Shown here piece by piece: positions 58,600 through 64,000 of a stretch of 64,000 bases of DNA. Origin of the DNA: Isoetes taiwanensis (taxonomy: Eukaryota; Streptophyta; Lycopodiopsida; Isoetales; Isoetaceae); contig JAJEKV010000030.1 of the NCBI GenBank assembly GCA_021234155.1, positions 7,991,890 to 8,055,889 of the forward strand. The letters run 5' to 3'. The position numbers were made by a program, and so were the translations under genes. Below the pieces are notes generated by a model, which was given only the letters and a program-made list of their open reading frames with translations, ran no database searches and was not told the origin of the DNA. How positions within the stretch are numbered: the stretch's first letter is position 1; every line of letters begins with the position of its first letter.

Positions 58600-60600
58600 T
58601 TCCCCTCGTTGCAACCATGCTTTGCTACACATGCATGTGGAAGTGCAACCGGCAAAGAGTTCATTTGGTTAGCTTAGCTATGCCGACAAACCATAGATGC
58701 CCGTGAGACATATGCAAGGTTAGTCAAATACATGTGCCATACTCATCAATTTTAGCTCAAGAGTTCGCCTAACTCGATCCACATCAAAATTCCAATAGCC
58801 CTTTCAAACTCATTTATGGCTTAGGGGCAACTATTTTGTTTGAGGATCCCGCATGGCGATAAGTTAAACTTGGCAGAAGCCTCAAATTAGTTATGGCTAT
58901 GGGAGCAAGTTCCCATCCCTAAGAATTGTTAAAGCCTCTTGTAACATATTTAGAGCACTGTGCAACTTTAAGATTAAAAGCAAAGCTACATCTCCACAAA
59001 TCTAAGCTTAAAATCTAAGCTAGACCATTGTGGTCAAAAATTCATAAACCGTTATGGCTTAGGAGCAAGTCCTATGCTAGGCTTAGTTAAATCGATTTGT
59101 ATCATATTTAGAGCCATGGGCTTAAAAGACATCCGAGCTTTACGCCACCAACCTTCAACCTTTCACCAACACTTGGTCACCAAAGCTTCAACGTTTATTT
59201 CTCAGATAAGTCCGGGTGAAGGGCCAAAGCCAGCAAAGAGTTTGCGCTTGCCCCCATTTAAAAACATTTTAAATTAAATTTAAACTATTCCCCAAATTTA
59301 TTAATTCACCACCAAAGCAAATGGCAAAAATAATGGCAAAGGTTTAACAAGTTATTTTAAGGTGGATATCTTGTACCTGGCCCTAAGTTTATAGGCATAC
59401 GGCGCCTCAATGTTATGCGCTTAAAAGTGCAAGCCGTTCAATGGCCCAATGTCAAATTTTGCTACCGCATGACTACCGCCATAAATCTTTTGAAGTCTAT
59501 TGGTTACAAACGCCCACCTTTATTCCATTGAAGTCTATTGTTTTGATGCAAACATAACCAAGACAAATGAACAACCTGCTAAGACCTTTTAATTTCGCCG
59601 GTATCCAACTCTGCCCCATAGTCCTAAAATAATTCAGAACACTAGAATGGAGATCCTTGTTATTTTCAATTCTGTTGGCCATACAGGCTAGAGAAGTTCT
59701 CATGAATTGAAAAGTTATTCTTGCTTTGCCATGTGGCCTTATTAAGCAAAAAGTTTTCCACAAGGTTTGATGTTACCGTTACATCCCAACACTACATCCC
59801 AACATTTGGTTAAGCAATCCAAAGGGTAGTTTGAAGTCAACAACCCCTGTTTCGACCACGAGCCCTTGAAAAGAGAGCTTAGGATCTTATTATATACTTA
59901 GTATGCCCCACATGCAACCCAGCTTTTCTACAGAAGTCTTAGTTTGTCAATCTAGTCCCTTGGTAAGAATGCACTACCTTAGGGCAAAAAATTGCTATTT
60001 TGTCATAAATTGAGTATGGAGCCATAGTTCGGGACCGCTTGGCCAAGAACCGTTAGTTGTGGCAAGACATCTTTGTGAGTCTCACAAACAATTGTGAGTA
60101 AAAATTGCGGCCATGCCCAAAAACTAGCTATGAGTCTTATGCCTCCGAGTTTAATTCGCTAGTGTCATTTGTCATTGCTAGAAGGCAAGAAACTCTTATC
60201 TGTGCCTTTACCCATTAAGGTCCTATGGTCAAATAAGCAAATTTACCTATTGCCATATGGATTGAGTGCTATGCCATGTGGCTTCAGATTAAGGCACATG
60301 TTTTCCACAAGGCGTAACGTCACCACTTAATTCCCGAATTAACTTCAAAAACTGGTCAAGCAGTCCAAAAGGAAGTTTGAAGCAAACAGCAGTGTTTCAG
60401 CCATTAGCCTTTGTTCTTTTAAAGCCTACAAATAGTAGAGTACTGTATCAAAGTCACTAAGGCCAAAATATTATATTTACGGCCCCTACCTTTATTATTT
60501 CCAAACCTGTTGGCCTTACAGGCTAGATATGTATAGATATATATATTTATATTTATATATAGCAAAAATAATTTTTAATCCTACCTCCAACCGGAAGGCA
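58600..60600. repeat. long diverged tandem repeats, no gene seen
   Basis: Segments at 59,650-59,870 and 60,240-60,410 share TTTTCCACAAGG, TGCCATGTGGC, AAGCAxTCCAAA and GAAGTxxAACA. CTGTTGGCCxTACAGGCTAG occurs at 59,670 and 60,500. The unit is probably about 600-850 bp. Open frames are short. Confidence 0.5.
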
Positions 60601-60613
60601 GAGTAGCGTCCTT

Positions 60614-62791
60614 TTAGTAGTCAAGGGAGGGGGGGTCCCTTGATCTACCAAGGGACCCCACCCAGCCAACTAGAAACTTATAGAAATCTAACAGAACTGG
60701 AGCACAACTAAGAGCATACCTGAGACTTCTTAGTTCCATAGTGAGTATTGAAATGTCATATTTAATTCCTGGAAAAATGCCATGCTTGAGCGCATTGAAA
60801 ACGGCGCGCCATATATCAGACTCCTTGAAGCCCTTGGAAATGAAAGTGATCACCAGTTCCTGCAGGTCTTTAGCTGCTCGAATGGGGTCGTTATGCACAT
60901 ATAGATATGGCATGATCTGCGAGATGATTACATTCTTGGCCAGATTATAAGGCCTGCAGCCAGTTGCACTAATGAATTTGGTCACCTTAAAGGGTAGTTT
61001 GTCCCTCTTGTCAAACCTGCATGTTTCATATATTCCATGTACAGGGTTAATCACCTGAATGCGCATATTGAGAAAGTCCACTTTCTTTCCTTTATACATT
61101 TTTCCAAAATCTGTATCCCAATACTCAGTCTCATCCTTTATTTCCAAATGTTGAAGATTGTAAATATGAAAATCAGGACAGTCCTCATGGTGTATCCCCA
61201 AATATTTTCTGATATGCTGGTTATTTATGCCAATAATATCATCAATGTATCTGTGGGTGTTGCTAAAGGCAGCTGCCTCGTCCATTTTTCCTGCTTTGAC
61301 CAATTTTAGAATAAATTCCAGTTCAAAATGAGCAAGATAAATGTTACACCAGGCAGGGCTGCAAGAGAAGCCCATTGGTATTCCCTTGGCCTGCCTCCAT
61401 AGCCTAGTTCCCATTTGAATAAAGCAATTTTTTAGAAGCCAAATATTCATATCAGAGAAATCTTTTTCTGTTATACATACCCAATCCTCACTCTGTGGTT
61501 TGGTGCACTTCCATTCAAGTTTGATCACCTGATTACTCATCACTTTGTACCACATTTTGAAGTTTTTGTTCCTGCTTTTCTGAAACCTCCAAATCTTAGA
61601 GCAAATACTGGTGATGACTTGACACATGCCATCATTCCCCTCTATCGGGATGTTCTCATAGCAGCGGGTGATGTCTGCAACAAAAAGGTCATTAATGGAA
61701 GCAGGTAGGTTGCACGCGACGTCATAAATGGAGCTAACCACCCATGATGCTTTGATTTTATCTTTTTGAAACAGATTACACATGGCCAGTTTCGATTCAC
61801 ACATATCTGGCCAAATGCTTAGAAAGGTATTGAGTCCAGCGGCAATCAGTTTTGCAATTCTAGAAAAGATTGATGCATGCGCACTAGTTATCCATCTATA
61901 ACTCCTTTTATGTGCCTTATAGATTCCAAAGATAAAGGAAATATCAGTGGATTCGGGTTCCATGCTGCCGACCATTTGAGCCAAGTCCAGCAGAATTCTC
62001 TCTTTGAGATGTTGTGGTTCTTCAGCAGATTCCTCAAAATCTGTGCTATTGAGGCGTGCTAGAGCCTCATCCCTGATGTGTTTGGGGCATATGAATGCCG
62101 GGTTATTGGCTGATTTGTCAACCCCTGCAATATAGAATTTAGTTACCAACCACTGAAGATTTCCCAATACAGCTGGGTCCTTAAAGGGAAAGGCTAGTTT
62201 CCTGTCTCTATTATTTCTTATGAAAGCTTTGGCCAATTTGCAAACACATCTTATAATCTCCTTCTTGCATTGCACAATCACTTTCTTCTTTACATCCATA
62301 AGTGCAAATCTGTGCACGTTAAAAAATTGTTCAACTGTTTGCAGCAGTTCACTCTTGAATTTCAGAAATGAGAATGGCTTATCAGGTATGTGGTTAAGTC
62401 CGAGACTTAACCACTTTTTCAATGTTCTGTTGTGTACAATGTCAAGAGAGGTGGTCCTTATGTGGCCAATTTCTCTGTCCACATACTTATTAAGGGCCGG
62501 GTTTGAGCAGGGGCACCCCATTTCCTCCACATCCGCAAAGACTTTCTTGGGCTTGCATAGCAAGCTTTTCAAGTTTGGAGTATAACTCCATCCAAAGGTG
62601 GTATTTTCATATACTTCCTCTCCCAACTTCCCAAACTTTTGGATGAGAATCTCCTTAAAGATGTGGTTAAATTTGATCTTGTCCATTGCCTTAGAGAAAA
62701 ATGAGAAGTGGACAAACTTACTCTTATTTTTCTCTCTGATCGTTTTTATGTACCATCTTCCTTCAGCCCCTTTTGCTAAAATCCTCTGCAT
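60614..62791 (-). CDS. Penelope-like reverse transcriptase, intact 725-codon ORF
   Basis: RT of the Penelope class, related to telomerase RT, which primes on exposed DNA ends. N-terminal part: a CxC pair (GCPCS, 92-96) and RTTSLDIVHNRTLKKWLSLG (112-131), a block I associate with Penelope elements and their relatives. VDKSANNPAFIC is at 224-235. RT core: FGIYKAHKRSYRWITSAHAS (288-307), motif A FVADITRCYENIP (370-382), motif B GIPMGFSCSPAWCN (470-483), motif C RYIDDIIGINN (514-524), and YETCRFDKRDKLPF (588-601). All catalytic aspartates are present. No GIY-YIG nuclease is seen at the C-terminus. There are no stops or frameshifts, so the copy is young or under selection. Confidence 0.85.
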   Translation of the reverse strand: MQRILAKGAEGRWYIKTIREKNKSKFVHFSFFSKAMDKIKFNHIFKEILIQKFGKLGEEVYENTTFGWSYTPNLKSLLCKPKKVFADVEEMGCPCSNPALNKYVDREIGHIRTTSLDIVHNRTLKKWLSLGLNHIPDKPFSFLKFKSELLQTVEQFFNVHRFALMDVKKKVIVQCKKEIIRCVCKLAKAFIRNNRDRKLAFPFKDPAVLGNLQWLVTKFYIAGVDKSANNPAFICPKHIRDEALARLNSTDFEESAEEPQHLKERILLDLAQMVGSMEPESTDISFIFGIYKAHKRSYRWITSAHASIFSRIAKLIAAGLNTFLSIWPDMCESKLAMCNLFQKDKIKASWVVSSIYDVACNLPASINDLFVADITRCYENIPIEGNDGMCQVITSICSKIWRFQKSRNKNFKMWYKVMSNQVIKLEWKCTKPQSEDWVCITEKDFSDMNIWLLKNCFIQMGTRLWRQAKGIPMGFSCSPAWCNIYLAHFELEFILKLVKAGKMDEAAAFSNTHRYIDDIIGINNQHIRKYLGIHHEDCPDFHIYNLQHLEIKDETEYWDTDFGKMYKGKKVDFLNMRIQVINPVHGIYETCRFDKRDKLPFKVTKFISATGCRPYNLAKNVIISQIMPYLYVHNDPIRAAKDLQELVITFISKGFKESDIWRAVFNALKHGIFPGIKYDISILTMELRSLRYALSCAPVLLDFYKFLVGWVGSLGRSRDPPSLDY

Positions 62792-63154
62792 GGTCTGGTT
62801 TTAATAACCCATATTAGTTATGAAGGAAAGTAGAGTTAATCAGGAAGAAAAACGGTGAATGACAACAAGGCCTTCATGGGCGTAAAAGCCCTTTAAGTCT
62901 TAGGCATGTCTGCCATAAAATTCTTTGACCTTTATAAGGTCTTTCAAGGGTAAAGGCCTTTAACAGCCATTTATTGATGACGTTTTCTTGACCATTACAA
63001 AGTCCATCAGAAGTCAAGATATATAAAACCTTTTACTGGTAGCAATTGCAAAATACATTCACTTAGTCAAATTAAAGGAAAATACAACCTTTAATCTTTA
63101 CATCTTATATAGATTCTAATACAAGGAACATGTATAGTCTTTTACCTCAGGTTG
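62792..63154. other. spacer between the two right-edge ORFs
   Basis: AT-rich with repeated AAGGCCTTxA- and CCTTTAAG-like words (AAAAGCCCTTTAAGTC, TAAGGTCTTTCAAGGGTAAA). It could fold, but no defined element is seen. Confidence 0.35.
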
Positions 63155-64000
63155 TCAGTATGACAATCTTGCACCGGTCAGTCCGGCGATCCGATTATGA
63201 CCTCCACCTTTATCGTTGTTGACAGATAGCTCTGAGTTTGGGTCAGCATTGTTCCCGTAGACTTCCAAAGAGTCTGGTACAGTGCTACTAGTCTGCACAC
63301 TTACGTAGTTACTTGGTTTTCTCTTGAACTTTGGCGGCATTATGACCAGCCCGTCCTCATCCTCCTTGATCTGCTTTCTTTTCTTGTAAGTGCCAAAAGT
63401 TGACCTGGAACTGTTTTCCTCCTTTTGAAGGCATTCACGTAGGAATTTCTTTGGTCGGATGGACTTCTCAAGGATGTCAGCCATTTTGGTTCCATCAAAT
63501 TCAGCCTTTAGATCTAATGTTTCATCATCAGCAAACATTAGTGTCATATCAAACATGGTTTCTCTTACCTTTAGGTACCCAAGATAGGCGAGCGCGGCTT
63601 CTCTCATTGGCTTCAGATTCATAAGTCTATGAAACTGAAAAAACTTGTAGGAGCACGATTTGTCCGGCCAAAGCACGTCAAGACTGTTCATCAAATACCA
63701 GACACCATGATCAAACCACGTAATGTGGTCCTTACACTCACTCTGTTCCTCCGCTTGTTCATCCTTGTCCTGGGAAAATCTGTCACAGCAGCACTTGAAG
63801 TAGGGGCAATAAGTTCTCCAGACTTTTTGCAAATAAAAGCCATGTCTTTCTTCTTTTAGTACAGCCATGTGCCCTTTTTGGCCAATATAAATCCCATTGT
63901 CTTTATCACATCTTTTTCCAAAGAATTGTGTATTGAAAGGGAGGTCCACATCTAATTTGTCAATCCGTTTACGGAATTCCTTGGCATCTTTGTGAACTTT
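63155..64000 (-). CDS. ORF upstream of the Penelope-like RT (partial, unknown)
   Basis: Open from the right edge to TGA/TAA at 63,155 (at least 281 codons). It contains a cysteine cluster YCPYFKCCCDRF followed by an acidic stretch, a hydrophobic helix region (WYLMNSLDVLWP), a basic segment (TYKKRKQIKED, PPKFKRKPSNY) and a serine/asparagine-rich end. It has the same orientation as the RT, 363 bp apart, so it may be a first ORF of the same element. IYIGQKG superficially recalls the GIY-YIG start, but the rest of that domain is not evident. Confidence 0.5.
   Translation of the reverse strand, partial: KVHKDAKEFRKRIDKLDVDLPFNTQFFGKRCDKDNGIYIGQKGHMAVLKEERHGFYLQKVWRTYCPYFKCCCDRFSQDKDEQAEEQSECKDHITWFDHGVWYLMNSLDVLWPDKSCSYKFFQFHRLMNLKPMREAALAYLGYLKVRETMFDMTLMFADDETLDLKAEFDGTKMADILEKSIRPKKFLRECLQKEENSSRSTFGTYKKRKQIKEDEDGLVIMPPKFKRKPSNYVSVQTSSTVPDSLEVYGNNADPNSELSVNNDKGGGHNRIAGLTGARLSY

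Noticed and set aside
63840-63925. GIY-YIG nuclease in the right-edge ORF
   Set aside because: Only IYIGQKG resembles it; the conserved Arg and Glu segments of the domain could not be placed.

Overview
The window is nuclear DNA of a land plant, rich in transposable elements. Three things point there. A ferredoxin-type plastid sulfite reductase with eight exons lies on the minus strand at 49.2-52.8 kb. Pentatricopeptide-repeat (PPR) pseudogenes occur near 4.2-5.4 kb and 23.7 kb. The mobile elements are typical of plants (Ty1/copia, L1-type LINEs, Helitron, MULE, a Tourist-like MITE). A mitochondrial-type tRNA-Trp copy and a Penelope-type reverse transcriptase make a seedless plant (fern, lycophyte or bryophyte) plausible, but the sequence alone does not settle the lineage.

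Only two ordinary host genes could be assembled end to end. One is an eight-exon MIS12-like kinetochore gene (27.13-28.75 kb, minus). The other is the sulfite reductase, whose C-terminal extension resembles a ribbon-helix-helix domain. Both gave in-frame exon chains when read by hand.

The most unusual part is 8.62-21.93 kb. A 27-bp perfect terminal inverted repeat flanked by TA encloses about 13.3 kb. Inside are, in order: gene X (broken), a histone H3-like gene, a gene starting MDCY (here 'MD gene'), four tandem related small coiled-coil genes, a convergent broken gene of a transposase-like family, and a small acidic-tail gene. The 3' end of nearly every gene is followed by a hairpin built on TCACACGACG / CGTCGTGTGA, and several genes have a TATA box about 90 bp before the start codon. 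A second, more decayed relative with the same order (gene X-like, H3-like, MD gene) lies on the minus strand at about 29.39-31.72 kb and resumes at 41.49 kb, because a copia retrotransposon landed inside it.

That copia element (31,726-41,491, LTRs about 2% different, 5-bp target duplication GAACT) itself holds a 4.2-kb Helitron (32,532-36,698). The nesting order is therefore H3-bearing element, then copia, then Helitron.

The rest is mostly repeats: LINE remnants with varied microsatellite tails, two minisatellite fields at 45.0-47.0 kb, an L1-type fragment next to a 117-bp TA repeat, diverged tandem repeats at 56-60.6 kb, and an intact 725-codon Penelope-like reverse transcriptase with an upstream companion ORF running off the right edge.
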